Shown here in pieces: positions 33,892 through 43,800 of a DNA stretch of 64,000 nt. Each line of letters opens with the position of its first letter. Positions within the stretch are counted from its first letter, which is position 1. Position numbers and translations under genes: made by a program. The notes under the pieces are model-generated. The model was not told where the DNA came from. It ran no database searches and was given only the letters and a program-made list of their open reading frames with translations. The stretch is from assembly GCF_015207755.1 (NCBI RefSeq), contig NZ_JADEWH010000021.1, forward strand, positions 1 through 64,000, written 5' to 3'. The DNA comes from Nodularia sp. LEGE 06071. GTDB lineage: Bacteria; Cyanobacteriota; Cyanobacteriia; Cyanobacteriales; Nostocaceae.

Positions 33892-34881
33892 TTATATCTC
33901 AGTACTTTTGAGCCATTCTTGTGTTAGGCGTAAACCATCTTCTAAGTCAATTTTTGGTTTATAATCTAACAAATTTTGTGCCTTAGCAATGGAATAGGCA
34001 TAAGGACGACTCATAAAATCGACAGACTCTGGCAAAATATCAGCTTTTTTGCGAAAAAGCTTTTGTCCTTGGGCGCGCAGCTTGAGAAATAACTTCATTT
34101 CATCTTTGGGTAAAGACATGGGCGCAGCTAAACCTTCCATTGCTGCTAAACGTAGAAAATACTCTTTCCAGGAAGTTTCTTGACCATCGGTGATGTTAAA
34201 AATTTCCCCATAGATTTCTTTTTCTATGGCTAGGAAAACCGCATCAATCAAGTTATCTACATAGACATGATTCATCACGCCTTTACCATCATTAGCATAA
34301 GCAAATAATTTTTGGCGCATCATCGAAATTGGTCGAACTACCCAAGAAGTACTTCCTGGCCCATAAACATCTCCAGCCCGAATAATAATCACACCAAAAT
34401 CTGGGGGAGCATTTAGGGGTAAAAGTTCAGTTTCAGCTTCTATTTTTGTTTGACAGTAGGGATTATTGTCACCGGAAAGAGTCCCAGATTCGGTAACGCC
34501 ATCTGCATAATTAAAGCCGTAGACCATCACACTAGAAAGATGGACAAAAGTTTTGACACCAGCATTCTTAGCAGCTTTAGCCATATTGACAGTACCGCCA
34601 ACATTTACCGCCCGAAATTCTTTAATTGCGCCAGCTTCTTGAGCCATTTGAGCAGTATGTAAAACAATATCTACACCCTGACAAGCTTTTTGGGCAATAG
34701 TAGCATCAGTAATGCTACCAACCATGATCTCAATACCCAAATTTTGCGCTGTTTTATTTACATCAGCAGAACTTTGTAGTCCCCGAACTTTCATTCCTTG
34801 CGCTATGGCTAATTCGGCTGCACGTAAACCGACAAATTCCTCAATGTCAGTAATCAAGAGAGTTTTGTTTTGGAGATTCAT
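33892..34881 (-). CDS. hgdA: NAD-dependent epimerase HgdA
   Basis: A 329-residue extended SDR. The Tyr-Lys pair is in NPYCQTKIEAE, the catalytic Ser in VHLSSVMVYG, and the substrate side has RAGDVYGPGSTSW and NHVYVDNLIDAV. The cofactor loop is unusual: LLITDIEEFVGLRAAEL instead of TGxxGFVG. In Anabaena 7120 HgdA is a UDP-galactose 4-epimerase needed for correct heterocyst glycolipid composition and deposition, encoded beside hgdC and hgdB; the same order here supports the name. It follows hgdC by 86 bp on the same strand. Confidence 0.85.
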   Translation of the reverse strand: MNLQNKTLLITDIEEFVGLRAAELAIAQGMKVRGLQSSADVNKTAQNLGIEIMVGSITDATIAQKACQGVDIVLHTAQMAQEAGAIKEFRAVNVGGTVNMAKAAKNAGVKTFVHLSSVMVYGFNYADGVTESGTLSGDNNPYCQTKIEAETELLPLNAPPDFGVIIIRAGDVYGPGSTSWVVRPISMMRQKLFAYANDGKGVMNHVYVDNLIDAVFLAIEKEIYGEIFNITDGQETSWKEYFLRLAAMEGLAAPMSLPKDEMKLFLKLRAQGQKLFRKKADILPESVDFMSRPYAYSIAKAQNLLDYKPKIDLEDGLRLTQEWLKSTEI

Positions 34882-34967
34882 AGAGATTTGGTGATGGGTA
34901 AATTAGGTGATTTGAGTGGAATAAGAAGTATTAGCTGTTCATGCTTGTTGACAACTAAATTGGATAA

Positions 34968-36146
34968 CTAGAAAATATCAGCCGGGTCTGCGGAGCGGAG
35001 TTTATTGATAGCCAGTGACCCGGAAGTTATACACATCAAAACTGCTGAGACTAAAACAATGATGGCATTATTAGCAGTCATCATGATTGGTAATTTGGTC
35101 ACATCCATAGCAAAACTATATAAGCCTATGGAACAGATGAACCCTGGTATATAACCTAATAAAGCCAGGATTAAAGCTTGTTGAAAAATTACATTTAATA
35201 GATATCCATTGGCATATCCAATAGCTTTTAAGGTTGCATAGGCAATCAATTGATTAGCAATATTGCTGTAAAGGATTTGATAAACTATGACGACACCAAC
35301 CACAGAAGCCATAGTCAGCATGAGGTTAAGGATAAACCCGATGGGTGTTCTCACAGACCAATACTCTTTCTCAAAATCAATAAAGCCTTGACGACTAAAA
35401 ATTTGGATATCATTCGGTAAACTTGCTTTTAAGTTTTGCAAAACTGTCTCTGGATTTGCGCCAGCATTCAAGGTGATGACACCGATATCAATCATTTCGG
35501 CTGGACGAGTATTCGGATTTATTCGTAGAAAGGTGGAATCACTGACAATTAAATTTCCATCTACACCAAAGGAAGGACCTAAGCTGAATAAGCCACCGAC
35601 TCTAACTCTGTAACCAATGGGAGCATCAAAGGGAAATATTTCAATTGTCTGTTCTGTATTTCCGGTATCAAAATTGTTAGCGATAGGACCAAATTCTGGT
35701 CGCGAAATTCGATCAAAAAGAACAATATCAGGAATTTTGAGTTTGTCTAAATTTTGAGAAACTTCGGGTATATTGAATACAGATTTTCCGGGGTCAAAGC
35801 CAATCACATATATGGAATATTTTTCTCCGGTGGCTGGGTTTTTTAATTTTGCAAATTGCAAATATATGGGGCTAACTGACTCTACACCATCAAAACCCAA
35901 GGTTTGGTATAAACGACTCCGGGAAAAACTTTGAGTTGCGGTCAAAGATTTATATTGTGAACTAACTAAAAATAAATCGCCTCGGAGATTTTGATGCAGT
36001 GCAGTAGCACTAGAATAAAGTGCATCTTGAAAGCCTAGTTGGATAAATGTCAGCAGCACAATGAAAGCAATCCCAGCTACAGCTACCACAAATCGAACTT
36101 TTTGCTGGGCTAGCTGTAGCCATGCTAAAGGAATTTTAAAATTCAT
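34968..36146 (-). CDS. hgdC: Heterocyst glycolipid exporter permease HgdC (DevC family)
   Basis: A 392-residue DevC-like permease. An N-terminal helix (VRFVVAVAGIAFIVLLTFIQ) is followed by a periplasmic domain of about 220 residues and three C-terminal helices (MLTMASVVGVVIVYQILYSN, LILALLGYIPGFICSIGLYS, NAIIVLVSAVLMCITSGSLA), ending LRSADPADIF. With HgdB it forms part of the pump that deposits heterocyst glycolipids. No ATPase gene lies next to it, so an ATPase such as a DevA must come from elsewhere. The hgdB-hgdC spacer (143 bp) contains a perfect 20-bp palindrome and a repeat arm. Confidence 0.88.
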   Translation of the reverse strand: MNFKIPLAWLQLAQQKVRFVVAVAGIAFIVLLTFIQLGFQDALYSSATALHQNLRGDLFLVSSQYKSLTATQSFSRSRLYQTLGFDGVESVSPIYLQFAKLKNPATGEKYSIYVIGFDPGKSVFNIPEVSQNLDKLKIPDIVLFDRISRPEFGPIANNFDTGNTEQTIEIFPFDAPIGYRVRVGGLFSLGPSFGVDGNLIVSDSTFLRINPNTRPAEMIDIGVITLNAGANPETVLQNLKASLPNDIQIFSRQGFIDFEKEYWSVRTPIGFILNLMLTMASVVGVVIVYQILYSNIANQLIAYATLKAIGYANGYLLNVIFQQALILALLGYIPGFICSIGLYSFAMDVTKLPIMMTANNAIIVLVSAVLMCITSGSLAINKLRSADPADIF

Positions 36147-36178
36147 GGTTTAATACCATTTGGGATTTTGTTTTGTAG

Positions 36179-36198
36179 AGACGCGATTAATCGCGTCT
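36179..36198. repeat. Perfect 20-bp palindrome in the hgdB-hgdC spacer
   Basis: AGACGCGATTAATCGCGTCT is fully self-complementary. It sits 33 bp upstream of the hgdC start. It may be a mobile palindrome or may attenuate hgdC expression. Confidence 0.7.
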
Positions 36199-36208
36199 TA
36201 TATGAGGA

Positions 36209-36239
36209 ACGAACCACAAAGGACGCAAAGTACACAAAG
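36209..36239. repeat. 31-bp repeat arm shared with the hglD-hglC spacer
   Basis: The 31 bases, beginning ACGAACCACAAAGGACGCAA, are the exact reverse complement of 48189-48219. The two copies are 12 kb apart, each in a spacer between heterocyst glycolipid genes. Confidence 0.8.
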
Positions 36240-36289
36240 AAAAGAAAAGAAGGAAAGAAAATTTAGCGCAACTTTACAAGCAAATGGTT

Positions 36290-37504
36290 TTAGAGTTGAA
36301 TGGCGACATCTACTTGTAAGTTTGTTAAACGAGCTACACGTTGAATATCTGCGGGATCATTGATGCTGATTTTTACTTCCACTATTCTGCGGTCTGTATC
36401 TGCTGCGGGATTAAGACTGAAGATGCTTTGTCTGTCAACTTGCCAACCAATTTCGCTGACAGTTCCCTGTATGCTTCCGGGAAAGGCATTACTATTAATG
36501 GTGGCTTTTTGACCTAATTTGACTTTTTGAATATCAGTTTGATAAACTTCCGCAATGACATACATTTGAGAAATTTTACCTATTTCCGCAAATCCATTGC
36601 TACTAATTACTTCTCCTGTTTTGGCGTGAAGTTTTAAAATTTGACCATCTATGGGAGATTTGAGGTAGGTTAATTCTTGGTCTGCTTTTGCTTGTTTGAT
36701 GGCTGTTACAGCACTCTTAACTTCAGTTTGTGCCAATTCCACGTCAACGGTACGTACTTCGCTAATACTGTTAAGTCTGGCTTTGGCTTCTTTGAGTTGG
36801 TCTTGAAGGGTGTTTTGAGTGCGGTTGAGGTTGGCTTTGGCTTCTATGAGCTGCTGTTGTACAGTTTTGAGTTGTAAAGCTTTACTATCTGCTACGGAGG
36901 CGGCAACTGCACCGTCTTTGTATAACTGCTGATATCGATTGTTTTCGCTGTCGGCGTTATCTACTTCCGCCTGGATACGGTTGATTGTGGCTTGTTGAGC
37001 CGCAACGTCTCCTTTTAATTGTGACTCTAAACGGGCGATCGCAGCTTTTTGGGCGGCAATATCTCCGGGTTTCGCTCCAGACTGGACTTGTGCTAGTTTA
37101 GCTTTAGCAATTTCCAGTTGATCTAAAGCCTGTTGCAGGGCGGCTGTGGAGCGAGCATAATTTTCTAAATATGCCAATACTTGCCCAGCTTTAACTTCTT
37201 CTCCTTCCTTCACCAAGGTTTTTTCTACCCGCACACCGTTGACTGAATTGGGAGCAGATAAGTTAGTAACTTCACCGTCTGGTTGCAAACGTCCTAAAGC
37301 TGTCACCGCAAGTTTTACTGGGGTAGCGGTTTCGGTGGCTTTGGGCAAATTCTCTGTGGAAGTTTGAACTTGAGAACTCGATCGATTTTGTGAAAAGCTG
37401 TAAAAAAATCCTAATCCAGTCGCTAAAACGATAGAAGCTGCTAAAATTACCCGCCACCGACCGAGGGGTTTTGTGAGTAACTGGCGTTCTTTGTTTGCTG
37501 CCAT
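36290..37504 (-). CDS. hgdB: Heterocyst glycolipid exporter adaptor HgdB (DevB family)
   Basis: A 404-residue HlyD-family membrane fusion protein. It has an N-terminal anchor (RVILAASIVLATGLGFFYSF), lipoyl motif LVKEGEEVKAGQVLAYLEN, a long coiled coil (about 120-245), the second lipoyl half (TYLKSPIDGQILKLHAKTGE) and a barrel domain. It bridges HgdC to the TolC-type outer-membrane pore HgdD (not in this window). The coiled coil is shorter than in the DevB at 14447. It is the first gene of the minus-strand hgdB-hgdC-hgdA group and is divergent from the ParB-like gene. Confidence 0.88.
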   Translation of the reverse strand: MAANKERQLLTKPLGRWRVILAASIVLATGLGFFYSFSQNRSSSQVQTSTENLPKATETATPVKLAVTALGRLQPDGEVTNLSAPNSVNGVRVEKTLVKEGEEVKAGQVLAYLENYARSTAALQQALDQLEIAKAKLAQVQSGAKPGDIAAQKAAIARLESQLKGDVAAQQATINRIQAEVDNADSENNRYQQLYKDGAVAASVADSKALQLKTVQQQLIEAKANLNRTQNTLQDQLKEAKARLNSISEVRTVDVELAQTEVKSAVTAIKQAKADQELTYLKSPIDGQILKLHAKTGEVISSNGFAEIGKISQMYVIAEVYQTDIQKVKLGQKATINSNAFPGSIQGTVSEIGWQVDRQSIFSLNPAADTDRRIVEVKISINDPADIQRVARLTNLQVDVAIQL

Positions 37505-38053
37505 ATTTTTATTCCAATTGTGCTATGCCAGGGGACAGCCTAAATGGCTCTATCATTTGAATGCAATAGACTCATCTGCAAATTAACCAAAAGAAGTTTT
37601 TCTCTCTGGTTTAACTTTTAGTAAATTGAGAGGTCTAAATTAGTTCTATATAAATCGTTGTACGCCTGTACAGCCGTCTTGAATTACTAGATTAACCGCA
37701 AACTTAATGGTGGTGTCACTTCCAATCTTCCTTAGTTGTATCCTAATTTAACACCGCATCAAGTAGCGTAAAATACAATATGGATAGGATAAAAGGCTAG
37801 ATTTTAAGATGTTCGCAGCGCTAAGAAAATAAACTGGGAAAACTTGGTTTAGCTCCTGCTTCAGAATTGCAAATATTGCTAGTCTTGTCAATAGGGGTTG
37901 CTAGGTGTAAATATGAATTTACCAAGCTCGCCCCTTTCTTCTTCTCCCCTGCACCCTGCATCCTGCCCCCCTGCCTCATTGATTCGCCATTGAGTATACT
38001 GATGCAATATATTGAGATATACCTTTGACTCACTGCACTCAAGTTTAGTAATT
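37505..38053. other. Divergent promoter region between hgdB and the ParB-like gene
   Basis: A 549-bp spacer without a credible gene. A pyrimidine-rich STRR-like stretch (CCCCTGCACCCTGCATCCTG) lies at about 37920-37975. Both divergent transcription units presumably start here, so nitrogen- or development-responsive control sites are expected, but I could not identify an NtcA or HetR site with confidence. Confidence 0.5.
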
Positions 38054-39382
38054 ATGCCTATAGTGTCCATAGATCAAATTCGGATTGGTCTGAATCGCCG
38101 TCCAGTCAAGGGGGAAAAGGTTAATGAGTTGAAGGAGTCGATTCGGGCTAATGGTTTATTAAACCCGATTACGGTGGATCAAAAGCTGAATTTGATTGCG
38201 GGGCTACATCGTTTGACGGCTTGCAAACTTTTGGGGCTAGAGGCTGTTGAGTGTCATATTGTTAACTATGAAAATTCTGATCAATCCCGGTTGGCGGAAA
38301 TTGATGAAAATTTGATTCGCAATGAGTTGGAACCACTGGAGCGTTCGGAATTGTGGTTTGAGCGAGATGAAATTTTAGCGCGGATGGGATTGAGGGCAAA
38401 GGTTGGCGATAATCAATATACAGCCAAAGGTGGTGAAATGGTTGCACCACCGTTAAAGCGGACTGTGGAGTTAGCTAGAGAAGTTGGTTACTCTGAACGC
38501 ACCTTTCAGCACGGTAAGCAGATTGCTAAAAGTATTCACTCTGAGGTGAAACAGATTATTAAGGGTTCGCCTATTGCTGATAGTCCGACTGCATTACTCA
38601 AGGTGGCTAGGGCTGGGAGTAAAGAGCGTATTTTGGCGGAAGAGTCTCAAAAGGCTTGGGAGTTAGCCGAGGCGAGGGGAGATGCAGCAGAATCGGCAAA
38701 GCAAGCCCAATTGATGCTGGAAGCTAGGGCGAAGCAGAAAGATTTACAGATTTTGGCATACAAAAGTGCTATGGCGCAACGGGAAGCTAAGTTAGCGCTT
38801 AAGAAAAATCAACGCCAGCCGGAAGTAGCTTCTAGTCATGAACCTAGTGTTAAAGTTGGTGAAGAATGGATGCTGGGACGGCATCTAGTGTATTGTGATC
38901 GTACTGCTAGTTCAGAGTTTAGAAACCTGTTACCATCAGATGCTGCTTTAGCGATCGCCACCCTTTCTCAGACTTGGGAGCATAATTACTTAGTGGATGA
39001 AGCGCGGGTGGTGGCGGTGCTGCGTTCTGAGGGTCATATTTATGATTTTTATCGCCATAGCCAAATGCCTTTTCAATATGAATTAGTTCTAGGTAATCTT
39101 TATGTGGGCATTTTTTCTCATCAATCAATATCTCAGCCACAGACACCAATTAATATTGACGGAGTAGAAGGTATTGTCAACTACTTAATTAATTTGTATA
39201 CCAATCAGAATAACTTTGTAATTGCTCCATTTATGGGAAACGGCGAAATTCTCATTGCTTGTGAAAGAATGGGGCGGATTTGTTTTGTTGGCGATGAAAA
39301 TCCCCAATTGGTGAATCGGGGGATCATGCGGTGGCAGAAATGGACTGGTAAACTACCGCAGAAAATTGACTTGGTGTCTTAG
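38054..39382 (+). CDS. ParB-like N domain protein with degenerate DNA methyltransferase-like C-terminus
   Basis: 442 residues. The N-terminal third is ParB/sulfiredoxin-like: VSIDQIRIGLNRRP, LKESIRANGLLNPITVDQ, LIAGLHRLTACKLLG (GxHRxxA), then a helical DNA-binding-like part (AREVGYSERTFQHGKQIAKS). After a charged helix (about 190-265) comes VGEEWMLGRHLVYCDRT and, at the end, FVIAPFMGNGEILIACERMG and MRWQKWTG. These resemble ParB-methyltransferase fusions, but the DPPY-type catalytic motif is absent and DPFxGSG has become APFMGNG. It therefore probably binds DNA without methylating it. The position just before the hgl genes matches a gene of the Anabaena locus (alr5348 by order, from memory). 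A regulatory role is inference. Confidence 0.7.
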   Translation: MPIVSIDQIRIGLNRRPVKGEKVNELKESIRANGLLNPITVDQKLNLIAGLHRLTACKLLGLEAVECHIVNYENSDQSRLAEIDENLIRNELEPLERSELWFERDEILARMGLRAKVGDNQYTAKGGEMVAPPLKRTVELAREVGYSERTFQHGKQIAKSIHSEVKQIIKGSPIADSPTALLKVARAGSKERILAEESQKAWELAEARGDAAESAKQAQLMLEARAKQKDLQILAYKSAMAQREAKLALKKNQRQPEVASSHEPSVKVGEEWMLGRHLVYCDRTASSEFRNLLPSDAALAIATLSQTWEHNYLVDEARVVAVLRSEGHIYDFYRHSQMPFQYELVLGNLYVGIFSHQSISQPQTPINIDGVEGIVNYLINLYTNQNNFVIAPFMGNGEILIACERMGRICFVGDENPQLVNRGIMRWQKWTGKLPQKIDLVS

Positions 39383-40250
39383 TATTTATGGCAATCGCCA
39401 CGCCAGCTATCAGATTTTTTACCACAGAGACATTCAGGCACAGTTGAGCAATAGTTCCTTAAGGATACAAACCCCCTGATTTATCTATGGAGTCAATCCA
39501 AAAGACGCTCGCGGACTCGCTAACGCTGCGCTATCTAAAATCCAAAATCTAAAATTGTTTGACTCACAAAGCTATTTCTAAATCTGTAACTGCTTTGTCA
39601 GATATTACTAGATGCTGTCACAGTTTAGGCGATTCATCACAAACGAGTTTTGTTTATTATGCACTATCTTCTAAATTAATGTTTGCTTTATAAATTACTA
39701 TTGCTTTCTATAGGTACTTTTATCTTTAAACATTATCGAATTATTCCCTTTAATTATGATGTTCTGCTGAAAATTAAATATAGATATTTTTGTACTTTGT
39801 TGATGTATTGTTTGAATTTTAGATTGATTAGAAATATATACGCACTGAGATAAAAACCTATACTAGCAAAGCAATTAACCCAAATTATTAGCATTGTATT
39901 TCAGTCTTTAACTATACTTGTGTGCCGGGCTATTTTCAAAATTGATACCAGCAAGAATCTAGTTTTATTATAAAATTACTTTAAACAAATGATTTAGTTT
40001 CTGTGAATCATGCTATTGTTTTTATTAATTCAAACGTTTCAAAGCGGCAAGAAAAATTAGTCATTTTGTGGAAATTTAAACCAGCAAAACTAAACCTAAC
40101 CGCATTGGCATCACCCTATAAGTGTGTGAGTATTTCTTCAGAAAAGTGCATGAATTCAGAATTTAGGGTAATGTTTGTTCTGTAACGAAGTTGTCAACTT
40201 TTCTGGGTCAAATTGCTTAAAATAAATTATCCTGGACGCTGAAACTGGCT
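39383..40250. other. Long AT-rich spacer before the small hgl-linked gene
   Basis: 868 bp with no convincing gene; the ORF at 40003-40185 lacks supporting features. The region is AT-rich with many short A/T runs and probably contains upstream promoter elements of the hgl genes. No repeat family recognised apart from a short GCTCGCGGACTCGCTAACGC sequence at about 39506-39525. Confidence 0.45.
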
Positions 40251-40529
40251 ATGGCATTTATCAAGATACAGAACGTTGTCATTAACACCAGCTACGTGGC
40301 TGCGGTTAGGCTAGATACTCAAACTAGTTTGGGAGAAAAAAGCGTTTCTGTCCTCGTAGCTACTCCTCAGTTTCCCTTAATCCAGTGGGATACAATTGCT
40401 GAACATCTCTACCATTACGAATGGATGGAATTCACTGGTCAAGCAGCTAACGTCCTCCAAGACTATTTTTCTAGCTTCAACAACGTTATTGACCTATTGC
40501 CTCAATATCAAGAATCGAGTGTTGTATAA
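40251..40529 (+). CDS. Small conserved protein of the heterocyst glycolipid locus
   Basis: A 92-residue soluble protein starting MAFIKIQNVVINTSYVAAVR. The pattern of short beta strands (FIKIQNVVINTSYVAAV, KSVSVLVA) followed by a helix (WDTIAEHLYHYEWMEFTGQA) suggests a small alpha/beta fold; no family recognised and no membrane segment. It lies between the ParB-like gene and hglE, where Anabaena 7120 also has small ORFs (asr5349/asr5350, from memory). Function unknown. Confidence 0.7.
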   Translation: MAFIKIQNVVINTSYVAAVRLDTQTSLGEKSVSVLVATPQFPLIQWDTIAEHLYHYEWMEFTGQAANVLQDYFSSFNNVIDLLPQYQESSVV

Positions 40530-40859
40530 CATGATTGCACGAATGCTGTATTCCGAAATTGCCTGAAAATGCTCAAAGCATTCATTTATTAAGGCGGAAA
40601 GGCAGTATATATCGTGTGGTGTTGGTTTAGAAACAAACAGTTAACTTCGCCCCCTCAAGGTAGATAGATAATAACCAATTCTCCCAAATCAGACAAATCC
40701 TTAATTACGAATTACGAATTAAGAATTACGAATTGGTATTAGCTAGCTGTTTGTCAGAAAAAATAGCTCATTGTCAGTGGAAAAGAAAAATTACTGTCGC
40801 TATGGCTATCGCCACGCAAGCTATCGCAATCCACAGAACTTAAGAACAGTATATGCCCT
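40530..40859. other. Spacer before hglE with a heptamer array
   Basis: 330 bp without a gene. AATTACG units occupy 40703-40734 (three exact, one variant AATTAAG), the same heptamer as at the left end of the window. The hglE promoter should lie here or further upstream. Confidence 0.6.
40703..40734. repeat. AATTACG heptamer array (short)
   Basis: Four units, AATTACG, AATTACG, AATTAAG and AATTACG, plus AATT, in the hglE upstream spacer. Same unit as the array at 1-133. Confidence 0.8.
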
Positions 40860-43800
40860 ATGTCTGCTTATTCAATTGATACGGCTTTGGCAGAGTTAGA
40901 CAGCCTTATCAAAAGTGTTGAAAAAACTTTGATTAGGTCAATAGAGGAAAGAAAATTGCACAAGGAACAACCAATGTCAGTTAACAAAATTAATAGAAAA
41001 TTAGAACAAAATCCTATAGCCATTGTGGGTATGGCTTCTCTATTACCTCAAGCGAGAAATTTACGGGAATACTGGCAAAATATCGTTAACAAAATTGATT
41101 GTATCACTGATATTCCTGCCACACATTGGAGCGTCGAAGATTATTACGACCCCAACCCCAGAACCCCGGAAGACAAAACCTACTGTAAAAGAGGTGGGTT
41201 TATCCCAGAGATTGATTTTAACCCGATGGAATTTGGGATTCCTCCCAGCATCTTGGAAGTTACAGATATTTCCCAGCTATTAAGTTTGGTGATTGCGAAA
41301 GAAGCAATGGAAGATGCTGGTTATGGTGAGTCGCGTGAATTTAGCCGCGAAAAGATTGGGGTAATTTTAGGGGTGGCGATGGCCAAGCAATTGGGAATGC
41401 CACTTTCGGCTCGGTTAGAGTATCCTGTTTGGGAAAAGGCACTCAAAAGTAGTGGTATTTCTGATGAAGATACTCAAAAAATTATCGAAAAAATTAAAAG
41501 CGCCTATATCAAATGGGATGAAAATGCTTTCCCTGGAATGTTGGCGAATGTGGTTGCGGGAAGAATTGCCAACCGCTTGAATTTTGGTGGGACAAATTGT
41601 GTCGTGGATGCGGCTTGCGCTAGTTCCTTTGGTGCTTTGAAAATGGCCATTAGCGAACTGGTGGAACATCGGGCTGATATGATGCTGACTGGTGGTGTTG
41701 ATACCGACAACACAATCATGGCTTATATCTCCTTCAGCAAAACCCCGGCCGTTTCTCCCAGTGAAAACGCCAAACCCTTTGATGCTAAATCTGATGGGAT
41801 GTTGCTGGGTGAAGGTGTTTGTATGTATGTCCTCAAACGCCTGGAAGATGCGGAACGGGACAATGATAAAATTTATGCGGTGATTAAAGGAATTGGGACT
41901 TCTAGCGATGGTCGCTACAAGAGTATTTATGCTCCCCGCAAGGAAGGCCAAGTCAAAGCTTTGGAACGTGCTTATGATGATGCTGGCTTTTCTCCTGCAA
42001 CTGTGGGGTTAATGGAAGCCCACGGGACTGGGACAATGGCTGGTGACCCCATTGAGTTCGGTTCTTTAAAAGATTACTTTGGCAAACATGATGTACAAAG
42101 ACAGCATATCGCTTTGGGGAGTGTGAAGTCTCAAATTGGACATACCAAAGCTGCGGCTGGGGCTGCAAGTTTGATTAAAACTGCTTTGGCTTTGCATCAC
42201 AAAGTTTTACCCGCGACAATCAATATTACTGAACCAAATCCTAAACTGGATATCAAAAATTCATCATTTTATTTGAATACCCAAACCAGACCTTGGATTC
42301 GGGCGGAAGGAGAAGCGCCAAGACGGGCTGGGGTGAGTTCTTTCGGTTTTGGCGGCACAAATTATCACGTTGTTTTGGAAGAATACGAAACTGAAGAAAA
42401 TCTTCCTTACCGTTTACACAGTACCGCCCGTGAGGTGTTGCTGTTTGCTAACAATCCGGCAGAACTTTTGAGTAAATGTGCAGAAACTCTCAATCAGTTG
42501 CAGTCAGATGGTGGTGAAAGACATTTTGCCGCATTAGTTAAAGAATGCCAATCAGTAGAAATTCCCCAGGTTGCAGCTAGAGTGGGATTTGTGGCTGAGA
42601 ATCTGCAAGAAGCTTGTAAGTTTATGCAAGTAAGTATTGACTGGTTGAAAAACAAGGCTTCTGCAACGTCTTGGGAACATCCCCAGGGTATTTATTACCG
42701 TTCCTCTGGGATGGCTTTGGGCGGAAAGGTTGTTTCTCTATTCTCTGGACAAGGTTCGCAATACCTGGAAATGGGGCGGGAATTGGTAATGAACTTTCCG
42801 ACTATGCGCCGTTTACATGGCTGTATGGATAGTTTGTTACTCAAGGATAATTTGCAACCAGTTTCGGAAATTGTCTTTCCGCATCCGGTGTTTAATGAGG
42901 CAGAAAAAAATGCCCAAATTGCCGCACTACAACGCACAGAATACGCTCAACCTGCTATTGGGGTATTTAGCGCTGGTCTGTATTCGATATTGCAACAAGC
43001 TGGATTTAAATCCGATTTTGTGGCGGGACACAGCTTTGGAGAATTGACAGCTTTATGGGCTGCGGGTGTTTTGAGTGAAGCAGATTACTTGTTTCTCGTG
43101 AAGTCTAGAGGTCAAGCTATGGCTGCGCCAGAAGACCCAGACCACGATGCTGGAAGTATGTTGGCGGTGAAGGAAGAAATCAGCAAAGTTGCGCTGGTGC
43201 TGCGGAATTATCCCCAGGTTACCATTGCTAATTTTAATTCTCCCACACAAATTGTCTTGGCAGGACCGACGGCAGAAGTCGCTAAGGTGAGACAAGCTTT
43301 ACAGGAACAAGGTTGTACGGCTGTGGTGTTACCTGTGTCCGCAGCTTTCCACACGCCGCTGATTGCTTTTGCTCAAAAATCTTTTGCGATCGCGACCAAA
43401 TCTGTTAAATTCAATCAGCCTCAAATTCCTGTCTTCACTAATGTTACAGGGAAACCCTATCCCCAAGAATCTCAGGGTATTCAAAAAATTCTGGAAACTC
43501 ACCTTTCTACTTCGGTGATGTTTAAACAGGAAATCGAAAATATCTATGCTGCGGGTGGCTATTGCTTTGTGGAGTTTGGTCCCCGGCGGATTTTGACCAA
43601 CTTGGTTAAAGATATTTTAGGCGATCGCCCACATCTTACCATCTCTTTGAACCCCAGCACTCAAAAGAACAGCGATCGCTCTCTGAGAGAAGCGGCTGTA
43701 CAGTTGCGTGTCGTGGGCTTATCTTTGAAAAACCTCGATCCTTATCAAGTTGAACCTGTACTACCTCCAGCAGAGAAGAAGAAGGCGTTAAATGTGCGTT

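Noticed and set aside
40003-40185. Plus-strand ORF of 60 aa in the hgl upstream spacer
   Set aside because: Non-ATG start, no ribosome-binding site and no recognisable features; kept as spacer, though small ORFs exist near this position in Anabaena.
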